From assembly GCA_023213315.1 (NCBI GenBank), contig JAKCPI010004467.1:1-64000 (forward strand): a DNA stretch of 64,000 nucleotides, written 5' to 3'. Under the pieces are notes generated by a model. That model did no database searches. It saw only the letters and a program-made list of their open reading frames with translations, and was not told where the DNA came from. Position 1 is the first letter of the stretch; each line of letters begins with the position of its first letter. The position numbers and the translations under genes are program-made. This DNA is from Euborellia annulipes (lineage: Eukaryota; Arthropoda; Insecta; Dermaptera; Anisolabididae). Positions 1 through 10,307 of this stretch are shown here, in pieces.

Positions 1-60
1 AAAAAGGCCTATGCAACGGAAAAAAATTTACGAAGAAATATATTAATTAATTAAATATAA

Positions 61-765
61 TTTTACTTTCTCTTACCTATGTATATATGTAATATATATA
101 TAGAGAGAAAGTATTGGATTCATGTCAAAAATTCGATGTCGAGATTTTGATGGATCTTCACGTTTTGAGGTCCCCTGAATCCAAAAAAGTGGTTTTCGCG
201 ACATGGTCTGTCTGTGGGTGGGTGGGTGGGTGGGTGGGTGGGTGTGTGTGTGGGTGGGTGGGTGGGTGTGTGTTCAATTTTAAGCATGAAGGAATTGAGC
301 TATGAGGCTGAAATTTTATATTTAAGTTAAACACCCCCGGGACCGGAAAAATAAGCTTTTAATCAAAATCGGCCAAAGAGTACTAGTACTTTACTGATGT
401 ACTTTTTCAGTTTTTTTTGATTTTCTCAAAATTCGCTCTAACGATTTTGATTAAAATTCAAAAATCAATTATTTTTTAGATGCTCTTTCAAATGTATATT
501 CTCGTTTTGCCCTCAAAATTGTTTGAAGCACACTTTACTCTTGTGCTTCATAGGAAAGATAGGAAAAATGGTTGCCATGGTTACAAAATATAAATATTTT
601 CCCATACTTATAAATTTTACATCTGAATTCAAATATTCCCTACTGCCGGGAACTAAATACATGTCGACACAAAAAATCTGGTGTGACAAGCACAGTACAC
701 AACTTTCGATTACCGAAGGTAAGAGAAAGTTGTGTGCTGTGCGCCAGTCACACCAGATTTTTTCT
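61..765 (+). repeat. Dispersed element X, copy 1
   Basis: A ~700-bp repeat also present at 26239-27216, where a SINE interrupts it; its 3' part recurs at 9905-10140. The order is a TTTTACTTTCTCTTACC start, a G/T-rich microsatellite (about 205-275), an AT-rich body, and a terminal stem-loop at 690-765 whose outer arms read CTGGTGTGAC and GTCACACCAG. The open frames inside translate low-complexity sequence and are not genes. Class unknown; the 3' hairpin suggests a foldback or non-autonomous DNA element. Confidence 0.7.
205..275 (+). repeat. (GGGT)n/(GT)n microsatellite
   Basis: Tandem GGGT units grading into GT. The corresponding place in copy 2 of the same element (26388-26414) is a pure TG run, so the array has diverged in unit and length between copies. 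Confidence 0.9.
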
Positions 766-799
766 CTCTTGTTCTGATAGGAAAAATATCTGCCACTGT

Positions 800-1164
800 C
801 AGTGGCGTATACAGGGGGGGGGCCCGCCCCCCAAAGCCTTCTTCAAAACAAAAAAAAAAAAACCTATTGTTTTCCCTAATGATTTTTTTTTTTTAAATAA
901 TTATTTTATTAACTCTCATAAATTCTAAAATCTAAAAAAAAAAAACATAAATAATTGAAAAAATCTCTAATATTTACGATTTTTGTATTAAAATTAATTT
1001 TTATTTCAAGAAAAAAAAATTTCAATTTGTTTTTTATTTATAATTATTATATTATCTAAAAAAAAATTTCTCCACTTCAAGTTTCTTGGAGAAGGGGGGG
1101 GGGGAGGGTCATAAAACTTTTAGCCCCCCCCCCCCCCCAAGCAGAAATCCTGGCTACGCTGCTG
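800..1164. mobile_element. hAT-like MITE, 8-bp TSD GCCACTGT
   Basis: Starts CAGTGGCGTATACAGG and ends CTGGCTACGCTGCTG, flanked by perfect 8-bp duplications GCCACTGT at 792-799 and 1165-1172. An 8-bp duplication and CAG-type ends fit hAT. It has no coding capacity. Long G and C runs lie near both ends (about 818-826, 1094-1105 and 1124-1138), as in the other members of this group in the window. Confidence 0.75.
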
Positions 1165-1172
1165 GCCACTGT

Positions 1173-2061
1173 AACATCATGACTTCACCGACTAGAGCGA
1201 GTTTAATAAGCGGGAATTAATCGCACTTTCTAAAATTCGCCAATATATTCGACTTATCTATCTCTTACTAGGAGTAAATTCAAAACCCCAGTAGGCTAGA
1301 GCTTAGATTCTTTACTAGAAAGATGATTTCTTTTAATTTTAAACGGGATTTAAACGTCCCACGTGATAGCTGGTTCTCAACAAAGTTTTTTGGGTTGATT
1401 AAAAAAGATAAAAAAAAAACAGAAATATTCAAAGCAATTCTCATTTTATTGCAGCAAACAATAATTTTCTGTTGTTACTGTCAACTTAAACAATGCAAAC
1501 AGCCCAGCACTCACTTGTGAAGTCATCCTATACCTAGTTCAAAAATCTAGATGGGTCATTCTACAAAAATGGGTTAACTTTGGGATCGAATTTGAAATGC
1601 ACAATTTGTAACTTTGATTTCAATTGTTTGTAATGATTTTGATAGACAATAAGTTAATTTTATTGTAACCATTAATATATAAGCTCATCAGCCTATTAGC
1701 TTTATGGTTGAAAAACTTCCAAGGGACTGACGTTTTTAATATAAAACACAAAAAAAATGGCATACTTTTTGTTTTCTTTATATATTAAATATAACAACGA
1801 AAAGACAGCAAATCCAGTATATAGTTAAAATAATTATTAATAAATTTCCAAAATATTACTTACCAGGAGACTGACAAATTGAGTGTTTAAATGATTTTCG
1901 ACACAAAAATAATTATAAAAGAAAATAAAAGATTGCCACGGCCTGGTTTTTGGGCTCTTTGGGCTCCAAAGCCATCTTTTCACCCTAAAATTATATAAAA
2001 CAGATAATTATTTTATCAACAGTGTATAATATCAGATATTTTTCAAATTTAACATAAGCCA
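1173..2061. other. Non-coding stretch upstream of dehydrogenase exons
   Basis: AT-rich and low in open frames. I looked for the missing upstream dehydrogenase exon with a GxGxxG dinucleotide fold on the plus strand and did not find it. It probably lies left of the window. Confidence 0.5.
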
Positions 2062-2286
2062 TAAGCATCCCGACAGTCACTAGATCATAGAAGAAGCGGG
2101 TCTGCACTCTCTCTTCTATAGATATTACCATTTGGATAACAAATGGCTTAAATAAGAATGCCTGGACTCCCAATTTATATATTTACAAATAACGAGTATC
2201 GTAAAGAGTCTTAAATGGCCTAAGTTGCCGAAAAGACGAAAAGACTGTGTGAATGGGAAAAAAGTGTGCGTGTTTAAAAAAAAAAA
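2062..2286 (+). repeat. LINE scrap joined to SINE-A 3' half
   Basis: 2062-2120 reads RQSLDHRRSG in one plus frame, like the SLxHRR end of LINE reverse transcriptases and like a longer fragment at 20003-20170. From about 2131 the sequence becomes the 3' half of the SINE-A family seen complete at 26793-27067, including the tail motif AATGGCCTAAGTTGCCGAAAA (split as AATGGCCTAA then GTTGCCGAAAA) and a terminal A run at 2277-2286. Confidence 0.6.
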
Positions 2287-2467
2287 GACCTATATTCCTT
2301 TTAAGTAATTCATATACGCCTTTAATTAGACCTATATAGATATAATTTTAAGAATGTAAATTCTCATAGAATTATTTGAATCCAAAGCAGCCCCAAAGTT
2401 AGATAGAGGATTGTCAAAATATCCTTTCAGTTACTTTTATAATATTAATTTGATTTTTTTTTTACAG

Positions 2468-3029
2468 TTGCAAAATCTCTAAATTCCCTGAATGCAAAAA
2501 TTTTGGCATTTAAAAGATCAAATCCATCATCGATGCCAAATTTCATTTCTAAAATTTATAATTTCTCACATTTAAATGAGATGCTCTCAGAATGTGATTA
2601 TCTTATAAATGTTTTGCCATCAACAGAAGAAACTCGAAATCTTTTAGGCAATGATATTTTAAAATCGTGTTCAAAACGTGAAACAATTTTTATAAATATC
2701 GGCCGAGGCGATATAATTAAAGAAGAGAGTTTGATTCGCGCTTTGGATAATAAATGGATCGGTGGAGCGATCCTTGATGTTTTTCCTATTGAACCGCTTC
2801 CGGAATCAAGTCCCTTATGGAAATACCCAGGAGTAAGAAATTTATTTATTTATTTATTTACGATTGCTATTTAATAAATTTTTATTTTTTTTTTTAGGTT
2901 GTCATAACTCCGCATGTGAGTGGAGTCTCTAGAGCTGATCATATCGCTGAATTGTTCAAAGAAAATTATTCCTTGTTTACAAAAGGATCGCCTTTGAAAA
3001 ATATTTTACAATTGGATCGGGGATATTAA
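2468..3029 (+). CDS. D-2-hydroxyacid dehydrogenase, GhrA-type, C-terminal exons (5' end missing)
   Basis: Two exons are visible: 2468-2832 and 2898-3029, each with a pyrimidine-rich AG acceptor, joined in phase 0. The first exon opens with the last two bases of a split codon, so earlier exons exist upstream. The product is the NAD(P)-binding half of a D-isomer-specific 2-hydroxyacid dehydrogenase. The three catalytic landmarks are present: Arg in NIGRGD, Glu in VFPIEPLP and His in TPHVSG. The ending GSPLKNILQLDRGY is typical of the GhrA-like glyoxylate/hydroxypyruvate reductase branch, which reduces glyoxylate or hydroxypyruvate with NAD(P)H. Substrate choice cannot be read from this part. 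The Rossmann glycine motif lies in an unseen exon. AATAAA signals follow about 100 bp after the stop. The gene converges with translin. Confidence 0.85.
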
Positions 3030-3125
3030 GAAAATTAAAAGGTTTTTGGGAGATTATGCTTGTAGAAAAATTTAGATCTTTTGCTTTATACCAAAGAGAT
3101 TTTCAATTAATATTGTAGAAGTAAT

Positions 3126-3135
3126 AATAAATAAA
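3126..3135 (+). promoter_or_regulatory. Polyadenylation signal of the dehydrogenase gene
   Basis: Two overlapping AATAAA hexamers lie about 100 bp after the TAA stop at 3027-3029. No other plus-strand gene is near. Confidence 0.5.
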
Positions 3136-3181
3136 TAAATTTAGTTGAAAACTTGATTATTTATTTGAAATTAAAAGAATA

Positions 3182-3310
3182 TGAGCAAAACGTTTTGCTC
3201 AATGCCATCGCACACCGATTGAGCAAAACGCTCAAAAGCAAAACATTTTGTTCAATGATGTCGAATCATGCTCAATTGTGTTTTGTCTCCTCGGTGTGCG
3301 TTGACCCATA
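3182..3310. repeat. Palindromic cluster of GAGCAAAACG motifs
   Basis: A perfect 20-bp palindrome TGAGCAAAACGTTTTGCTCA sits at 3182-3201. It is followed by an imperfect inverted pair, CGCACACCG (about 3210) against CGGTGTGCG (about 3293), each next to a GAGCAAAACG-like stretch. It is probably a small foldback element in the gap between two convergent genes. From 3400 to 4124 nothing recognisable was seen beyond T-rich sequence containing minus-strand AATAAA (about 4035-4055) that could serve translin. Confidence 0.5.
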
Positions 3311-4124
3311 GAAAAGCATTGGAATAAACAGTTTTAGGCACGATTAGTCAAAAACGTTTTTGCTCAATTGGTGGGCGTTCAGCCTAAAAGAGCAATCACT
3401 GATGGAATGATTAAAAAATAAAAAAAATTGCGAGATATGTAATAATTAAAAAAGACAAGTGACCGTAGGCAGATGGCGAGGGTAGTATTTTTTTATAATT
3501 TCTAACAGGCTCTAAAAATTTTTATTACTTTATTTTTTATCTTATTATATTGTAATATATATGGAGGAGAGATCGGTGGCATCAGATTGTTGCAGTGAAG
3601 CAATGCCAAGCACGGATTAAACTCAGATGGGTGACTGCGAGAAACCAGAAATCCGATCGCCATCGGGATATTATAATCTAAAATGTATATACATATATAT
3701 TGTAGGAATCAGGATTCGCCGTTCGGGGCTACGTGTTCTTGGACTGAATCCTGTTCTTCAAATCGACTATCATTTAATCATTTGGAGAATCCCTGACTCC
3801 ATAACTGGATAACTGCAAAGTTTCAGGAACGTATTCTGCTTCTGTACAAACAGGATTCCCAATCAATAGCAACAAAATAATTCCAACTTGGTGACTTTTG
3901 ACTCAGCCTGTATAATTGGTGAGCAAGCATCATCTCCACTCGAAAGCAAAACCTGACATTGGTAGATGCCCCAAAATAAGAGAATAGGGAAAGCTTTATT
4001 CATTTCATTTGAAATATATTTAAAATATATGATTTTTATTTTTATTTTTTATTATACCTGATTTTAGTGAAAAATATAAATTTGTAGCTGATACGATTAA
4101 TAAAAAAAAAGAAGAAAATGTTAT

Positions 4125-7100
4125 CTAGGAACTTGGTTCAGTCTCAGATGGCTTCAATCCACGTATTGAAAGATCATAAACAACTTCTTCGATTTTTTTC
4201 ACATCATATTTCAGAGCATCGTAGCGTTTTCTCAGGATATCATTTTTAAGATTTAATAAACGAAATCCAGAACTCAGTTCGGCAACAAAACGTGAAATTT
4301 CCAAAGGTTTTGTATAATTGCCACAGGTAACACTATTTACTGCAAATCGGGCCTAAAATTCATACAAATATATTTAGTATAAATAATAAATAAATGAGTA
4401 GTGAAGAAAAAAAAACACATTTTTTTGATTATTATTAATTGTGATTCTAGAAGAATTAATTTTAACAAAAATCCTCAATTAGGGAAAAGCGCCCGTCCCG
4501 GTTATTATTTGTCTAAAATTGCATTGTATGTTTCTCTGATGAATAATTTTATAATGCTTAAATTGATTTTGTGTCCTAGTCAATATTTTTGCTTGATTCA
4601 AAATTTCATTTCATTTTTGGGGTTTGACAAAATAATACAAATGTTATTTTAAACAAATTTTCGAGCCGGTTGTCAACCAAGAGAAACTCAGTGGCGTACC
4701 GAGGGGGGGGGGGGGCCCGCCCCAGACCCCGAGCCGGCATAGGCCCCATATATTCCCTCTGAGGCCCCGGGGCCCTTGCGGCAGGGTCGGATCTAGGGGG
4801 CGTGAAAAAATTTTGGTTCCGCGCAAGAGAAATTGTCCGTGGCGGACAGCACACGGGGAAAAAGGAAATATTCCGCGGGCGGCAAATTTCGGTTAGCGTC
4901 TCTAAAAAAAAGGTAAAATATTTTTTCGGACGGGAAAAAACTTTGGTTCCGCTCCGCGCAAGAGAAAATTGTTCCGCGGGCGGAAAATTTTTACCCCCCC
5001 CCCAAAAAAAAAAAAAATTGAATATAGGGCACCCTCTTCTAGTGCCGCCCCAGGCCTCCAACTGCCTCGGTACGCCTCTGGAGAAACTCTCTTCAATTAT
5101 TATACAGTATATAATAGCAGAGTGTCACGTCCGTCCGTCTGTCACTCTCTGTTTGACCAACTTGCCGTATTTTATGGATTTATGGAGAGTCCAGGAAAAA
5201 TACTCGGGCCCCCAAATTCTCAAAAGGGGAAAGGCAAAAAATTCCTGAATTTGTTCATTGGAAAGCATTGAGTTTTGTGTTGCCTTGTGAAAATTAAAGT
5301 CAGGAAAGAAAAATTAAAGTCAATTAATCAAGACCTTCATCAGGGCAAATATTGTTAACTATACACACGAACTTGGGTATTTAACATTGAATCCTTGACC
5401 CTGAGTAAGCAATTAAATGATAATTTTTGTACATATCACATTAAAAAGAAATTGTACAGGGTGTCCGAAAAAGAACTCCCTAGTTTTAAGAAACTGTTAT
5501 TTATGTAAAATATACATATTCCAGTGAATAATACATTAAATGATAGGTGATTAATAAAGTTTTTTTTACCACTAGTACACCTCGATATGCGATCCATTTG
5601 TGGACCAATCTCCCTCCAGGTATTAGCTAACATATCATCAGGTGTGACCGATGCTAGTGCTCTGACGAAGATGGTCAATGTCACGTATCTTTTCTGCATA
5701 CACTTGACATAACCCCACAGGAAAAAATCCAATGGGCGCTCAGCCTTAGATGCCCGTTTCCCAGCAAGATGGATGGGTAAAGGTGGCCCAATCGCATGGC
5801 CTCCAAGAAGCCCAGGCATAACACCATTGGATATTTTCCTGTGGGGTTATGTCAAGAACTCTGTGTATGCAGAGAAGATACGTGACATTGACCATCTTCG
5901 TCATAGAATCTTAGCGGCAGTAACATCGGTCACACCTACGTAATACCTGGAGGGAGATTGGTCCACAAATTGGATCGCATATCGAGATATACTAGTGGTA
6001 AAAAAAACTTTATTAAGTCACCTTTCATTTAATGTATTAGTCACTGGAATATGTATATTTTAAATTAAATAACAGTTTCTTAAAACTAGATGATTGCAAT
6101 AGAAATTAAGACCTAAAATAGTGTGTATAGTCAACAATATTTGACCTGAAGGTCGCGATTGACAACCGAAACGTCGGCAAATAAAAAATTAAATAAAATA
6201 TTTTTTTTACAATTCACTATTAAATGTTTAAGGGAATTATTTGAAAAATAATTTTTTTTTTATCAATTACGCATCTCATTCATTCAACATTTTATAGAAA
6301 AAGAAAAATGAAGATATCCTACCAATTCAGAGGCAAGTTGAAGTAAGCCCATCAAATAATCCTCCAGATCTAAATGAAATCCGTTTCCAGGTTGGGATTT
6401 AACTGAAAAAAAATAAAGAAAATTAAAATTTAAAAGTGTATTTTTTATCTGATTAGGACCGAAGAGAGAGATGATGAATTGGAAACTTTCTCTAATCTAT
6501 TCTCCTTTTTTGCAAAGATATGGAAGTTACTTGGGAAAAATTTCCCCTCAGATGTTGTAGGATATCGAAAAGAAAAAAACACACTTTTTTCTTCAGGATC
6601 ATTTAATGGCTGAAGCAACCAGTTGCGCACATTCCGGTTTCGGCTTTTTGCAATGCCATCTTCAGGGCTTCATTATAAATTGAAAAACAAATGTATCTCT
6701 GCAACTGTAATTTATGAATTTTAGGTCTGAAGATGGCATTGTAAAAAGCTGAAACCGGAATGTGCGCAACTGGTTGCCTCAGCCGTTAAATGATCCTGAA
6801 TAAAGACAAAAGTGTCTTTTTTCTTTTCGATATCCTACAACATCTGAGGAGAAATTTTTCCCAAGTAACTTCCATATCTTTGCAAATTTGATTAACTGGG
6901 ACTGTTTCAAGAGATATTCTCCTATTCTTCAAATTGAGATTCAGAGTAGAGAAGAGTAGATGATGCACGACTGAAATTGCTTATCATACCTTATCATATC
7001 GCTCCTCATATAAAAATTTAAAAAAAATAAAATAAACTACTCTAACAAAAGACATACTGAGTGAGTGTATCTGTATGCAAAAATGTATTGATTTAATTAA

Positions 7101-9680
7101 AGAGGGCAAATGGAGCTCAAATAAACTTTTATTTCACTCTATTCTATTCTCCTTTTGATGAAACTAAGTGGGAAAGACCAGAGCGTGTCCAGGAAAGCTT
7201 ATAAAAGCAAAGATTGCCTGCCCATGTCTATCAGTAAACTCTCTCATTGTTCCTCATTACTGACTACTGTTGCCTCGTCACTTGTGACATGACTGATGAG
7301 CGAAGGACACTCGAACGTGTGTTCAACTTCTGGACATAACGCCCTATTATAACAAATTAAATTGGCAAAAGAATCGAATATTATATGTGGTAAGGAAGAA
7401 AGAAAAGAGCGATTTCAGCTAAAGTAGTAAAATATTTTTTTGCCATTAAATATTTTACTCGATTGCACCATTGTCGAATGGACATTTGAGAAGTTTTGCT
7501 GACACACTTCAGCCCTGAAGATGGTCATATATCTGGCCGAAACGTCGACTTGAAGTGACTAATAAACATAGCTGCAATCGCTCTTTTCTTTATTCCTTAA
7601 ATTACTACAAGATCGAATATGAATTATATGGGCTGTTATGTGTTTGGTCTATTGGGGAGCGAGAGACCGGGAGAGCCTAACCCTTAAGGGCACTTTACTC
7701 GGGTCAATAATAATGACATTACTTTATCAGAATCATGCTTATTAATGGAAATTCTGATAAAGTAATGTCATTATTATTGACCGTGTAAGGGACCCTTAAG
7801 GGCTTCGGCCAGAGGTAGAAATTTACGCGTTTGGACTTGCAGGTGCCACAACATAGAAAGTCAACATTTGCGTCCCCCATCTCTGTGGCAGCTGCGAAGT
7901 TCTGGAACGCGATTCCATTGGAGATTAGGGCCTCACGAACGATAACTACATTCAAGATCAAACTTTATAATCATTTAAAAGAGCAGGAGCGTCGGTAGAT
8001 TGATTGGGAGAGACTAGGTTATTATAATGTAAGTTACATTTTGAGGCTTTAGAAGCCAAATGGTTTAGAACCTAATAAAACTATCTATATAACTGTATAT
8101 AAATATATATATAACGGGTGAGTTTTTTGTTGTTTGGTTTTTTTCAGCCTGATTTTTTTGACAGTTTGCGCGTGATTCATGACACGTGTCAAAGTAAAAA
8201 TACTCAGTTAGCATTGCCATTTCACCATAGATAGACATACGCCCGAACAAGGTTTGCAAATTATTGAATTTTATTATGAAAAATGGCGTTCAGTAAAAAA
8301 TCTGTTTAGAGTACTACGTCCATTTCATGGTCAGTCCATGAGATGTTCCTACTGAGCAGGCCATTGTGTCCAAATTTCACCAAAAGCATAGCATCCACAA
8401 AAATGTGGTTTATGAGCCTGATTGGGCCGTATCTACTCAAAGACGATGATAGCAATGATGGTTGCTATCGTTCGATGATTTCGGGCTTTTTCTTGCCCAA
8501 AATGGAAGAGCTGGGTTTGATCGACATGTGCTTTCAACAGTACGGCGCGATATGCCACACAGCACGCGGCATATTGCTAGGCAATTCATCTCAACTGAAT
8601 TGGCCGCCTGGATCGTGCGATTTGACGCCGCTCTATTTTTTGTGGGGATATGTAAAGTCTCTCGTCTCCAGCTACGAATAAGGTAGCAAGTAATAACGCC
8701 TTGGAAGACAACATAACTCGTGTTATTAGTGAGATACCAGACGTTATGTTGGAAAAAGTATGCCAAAATTGGACATTCCGGATGGACCACTTGAAGTGTA
8801 GTTACGGTCAACATTTGCACGAAATCATCTTCAAAAAGAAAATATCAAGAATTGATTTATCGACCCCAATACAAATTTCATTCAATTTTGCAAATTTTCG
8901 TGGTTTTTTTTTTTTTTTTTTTTCAATTTTAAAAACCAAACGCTTAAAAAATCACCCTATATATATAAACTCAGTAATATAATTTTATGATTAAAATTTT
9001 CTGTCCCAATAAAGGACAGGCTACGTTTAGGGCATATTATTTATAATTCACAAGTTGTTTGTTTATTAATTAAATGGTCTAATGTGAGTTGGAGTAAAAA
9101 TTATGAAGCACAGATCCTTTTGACAGCTCTAATAATTATAAATTTAATTTGGAAAAAAAAAGAAAGATGATTGAACCTCCGATCATTTGTGCCACGGCAT
9201 CTCTTGTTATCAATTTGCCATGCTCTAAATAAAAAATAAGAGCAATAAGAAAAGCCAGTCGTTGCAGAACGAAACGCCAATGGTCATGGAATCTATAATA
9301 TTGATCATCTGGAATGAATGCTGACAGAGATTCAAATTTCTTCTCAATTGTTGGGAGTAGAGATTTCGCCTGGTTACAACAATCTAAAACTGACAACAAC
9401 AAATAAATAAATATTAAGCTTTTCTTATGATAAAATAAAAATGAAATTTACTATTTTTTAATCCTTCTTCGGTGTGAATATTTTGAAGCACAGTTGCAAT
9501 TTCCCTGGAAGTTTGATCAATTTCTTTAACAATCTCTTTTATTTTCTGAAATAAAAAAAAATGCAAGTGAATTATTCATTCTTTGTTTAATAAATAAATT
9601 TCTGTTATTACTTCTCTTGTTTCATGCTCGTTATTAATGGAATCTTGAAATGATGAAAATATCTCATTCAATAAAGCCAT
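4125..9680 (-). CDS. Tsn: Translin (complete, five exons)
   Basis: Exons in transcript order: 9680-9612, 9545-9452, 9389-9177, 6402-6323 and 4352-4125. All have GT-AG borders and compatible phases, giving 684 nt and 227 aa; vertebrate translin is 228 aa. The start MALLNEIFSSFQ matches the family N terminus. The core basic motif YYRFHDHWRFVLQRL in exon 3 corresponds to the nucleic-acid-binding segment. FHLDLEDYL, the VNSVTCGNY segment and the C-terminal RLLNLKNDILRKRYD helix are all intact. Translin is a helical single-stranded RNA/DNA-binding protein that assembles with Trax into the octameric C3PO RNase, which helps RISC loading and tRNA processing. Introns 3 and 4 (about 2.8 and 2.0 kb) carry a dead mariner copy, a LINE tail, Penelope-like pieces and a hAT MITE. 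The ATG at 9680 is the first in the exon. Confidence 0.95.
4689..5080. mobile_element. hAT-like MITE in translin intron 4, 8-bp TSD GAGAAACT
   Basis: Ends CAGTGGCGTACCGAGG and CCTCGGTACGCCTCTG form inverted repeats. Perfect duplications GAGAAACT flank it at 4681-4688 and 5081-5088. The interior contains G and C homopolymers and two related GTTCCGCGCAAGAGAAA units, so part of it may be a second element. Overlapping open frames on both strands are artefacts of GC-rich repeat sequence. Same family as 23882-24246. Confidence 0.8.
5455..6090. mobile_element. Inverted dimer of mariner/IS630-type transposase 3' ends
   Basis: Two copies of the same ~300-bp transposon end face each other around about 5825. 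The plus-strand arm encodes FLWGYVKNSVYAEKIRDID. The minus-strand arm encodes FFLWGYVKCMQ followed by a MLANTWREIG segment. Both resemble the end of a DDE/D transposase after the PDLTPLDFFLWG motif. The left edge ACAGGGTGTCCGAAAAAG looks like a mariner-type terminal repeat; the right arm ends near TTCTTAAAACTAGA. Neither arm is coding-competent. Lies in translin intron 4. Confidence 0.65.
6475..6960. mobile_element. Inverted pair of Penelope-like ends (tentative)
   Basis: Two arms of about 190-240 bp face each other around about 6690 in translin intron 3. The right arm contains CTGAAGATGG followed by GCTGAAACCGG (6725-6757); the left arm is its reverse complement. A single similar motif, CCTGAAGGTCGCG...CCGAAACGTC, stands alone at 6140-6178. 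I associate this CTGAAGA...GAAACGTC signature with termini of Penelope-like retroelements from memory; no reverse transcriptase is present to confirm it. Confidence 0.45.
7373..7620. mobile_element. Penelope-like terminus with inverted flanks (tentative)
   Basis: CTGAAGATGG (7512-7521) is followed after a short loop by GGCCGAAACGTCGAC (about 7534-7548). Flanking arms around 7373-7420 and 7560-7620 are inverted copies, both containing AAAAGAGCGATT or its complement. The stem GGTCA/TGGCC can form between the two boxes. Lies in translin intron 3. Confidence 0.45.
7676..7806. repeat. Perfect 32-bp-arm palindrome
   Basis: Arms at 7702-7733 and 7751-7782 are exact reverse complements with a 17-nt loop. 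Outside them lie further imperfect complements built on CCCTTAAGGG. A perfect stem of this length in a decayed intron implies recent formation or gene conversion between the arms. Confidence 0.85.
7807..8095 (+). mobile_element. LINE ORF2 C-terminus and 3' end, 5'-truncated
   Basis: One plus frame (about 7818-7998) reads TRLDLQVPQHRKSTFASP, then AAKFWNAIPLEIRASRT, then TFKIKLYNHLKEQERR and a stop. This is the classic non-LTR reverse-transcriptase tail with the WNxIPxxIR motif. The 3' UTR ends in CCAAATGGTTTAGAACC followed by TAATAAAAC. The 5' side is cut off at the palindrome. It lies in translin intron 3 and is antisense to the host gene. Confidence 0.75.
8115..8960 (+). mobile_element. Dead mariner/IS630-type transposon in translin intron 3
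   Basis: Terminal repeats GGGTGAGTTTTTTG...TTTGGTTTTT (left) and AAAAACCAAACGCTT...AAATCACCC (right) are flanked by TA-rich sequence, fitting TA insertion. The transposase is broken: an N-terminal EQGLQIIEFYYEKWRSVKN, a large internal loss, then IGPYLLKDD, FFLPKMEELG, FQQYGAICHTA, WPPGSCDLTP and, in another frame, LEDNITRVISEIPDVMLEKV with CQNWTFRMDHLK. The FQQDG catalytic Asp is Tyr here, and there are frameshifts and a stop. Sequence order matches the common insect IS630-like transposase family. Confidence 0.85.
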
Positions 9681-9904
9681 TTTAAGCTTATTTTATTTAT
9701 TAAATACTGTATAATGCTTCAATATAAACATATATATTTGTTTTAACACTTGTTGTATTCTTTAACCGTTTTTAATAATAATAAATTGTATGACAATTAC
9801 AAGTCAAATAAGAGAGTCAAAAGATAGGACATTTGTTTCGCGGGCGAAGAGCCCAAGCGTCAGATTGCAACGACGCAGCGTCCAAATCGCCAAGTCTCAA
9901 TCAT

Positions 9905-10140
9905 GGCCAGATTTAAATAGGAAAGATAGGAGAAATGGTTGCCATGGTAACAAAATAAACATATTTTCCCATACTTTTAAATTTTACATCATGAATTCAA
10001 ATCAGTCAAATGTACCGTACTGTCGGAACCTAAATATATGTCGACACAAAAAATTTGGCGTGACAAGCACAGTACACAACTTTCTCTTGCTGAAGGATAA
10101 GAGAAAGTTGTGCGCTGTGCGACCAGTCACACCAGGTTTT
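9905..10140 (+). repeat. Element X, partial copy (3' part)
   Basis: Matches the second half of the element at 61-765, from the GGTTGCCATGGTAACAAA stretch through the terminal stem-loop with CAGTACACAACTTTC and GAGAAAGTTGTGCGCTGTG arms. It lies upstream of the translin start, in the 600 bp between the ATG at 9680 and the large palindrome. No separate promoter motif was recognised there. Confidence 0.65.
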
Positions 10141-10307
10141 TATAAGACGTTATTGTTCTTGAATCTAGTCTAGTCTAGTTATGTTCGAAGATAATGAAAA
10201 TTATTATTATTTTGGGAACTAAATTTTATTTTGAATATAAAATTTTAAAAATTAAGACACCAGCCCCCCCCTCCCCCCTCACATGAGTTATATAAAAGAG
10301 TTAAGAA

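Noticed and set aside
4606..5248. Overlapping open frames of 100-151 codons on both strands
   Set aside because: They lie entirely in a hAT-like MITE with G/C homopolymers. The peptides are low complexity and mirror each other; there is no conserved motif.
8437..8820. 127-codon minus-strand frame
   Set aside because: It is antisense to the mariner/IS630 transposase remnant, whose family motifs read on the plus strand.
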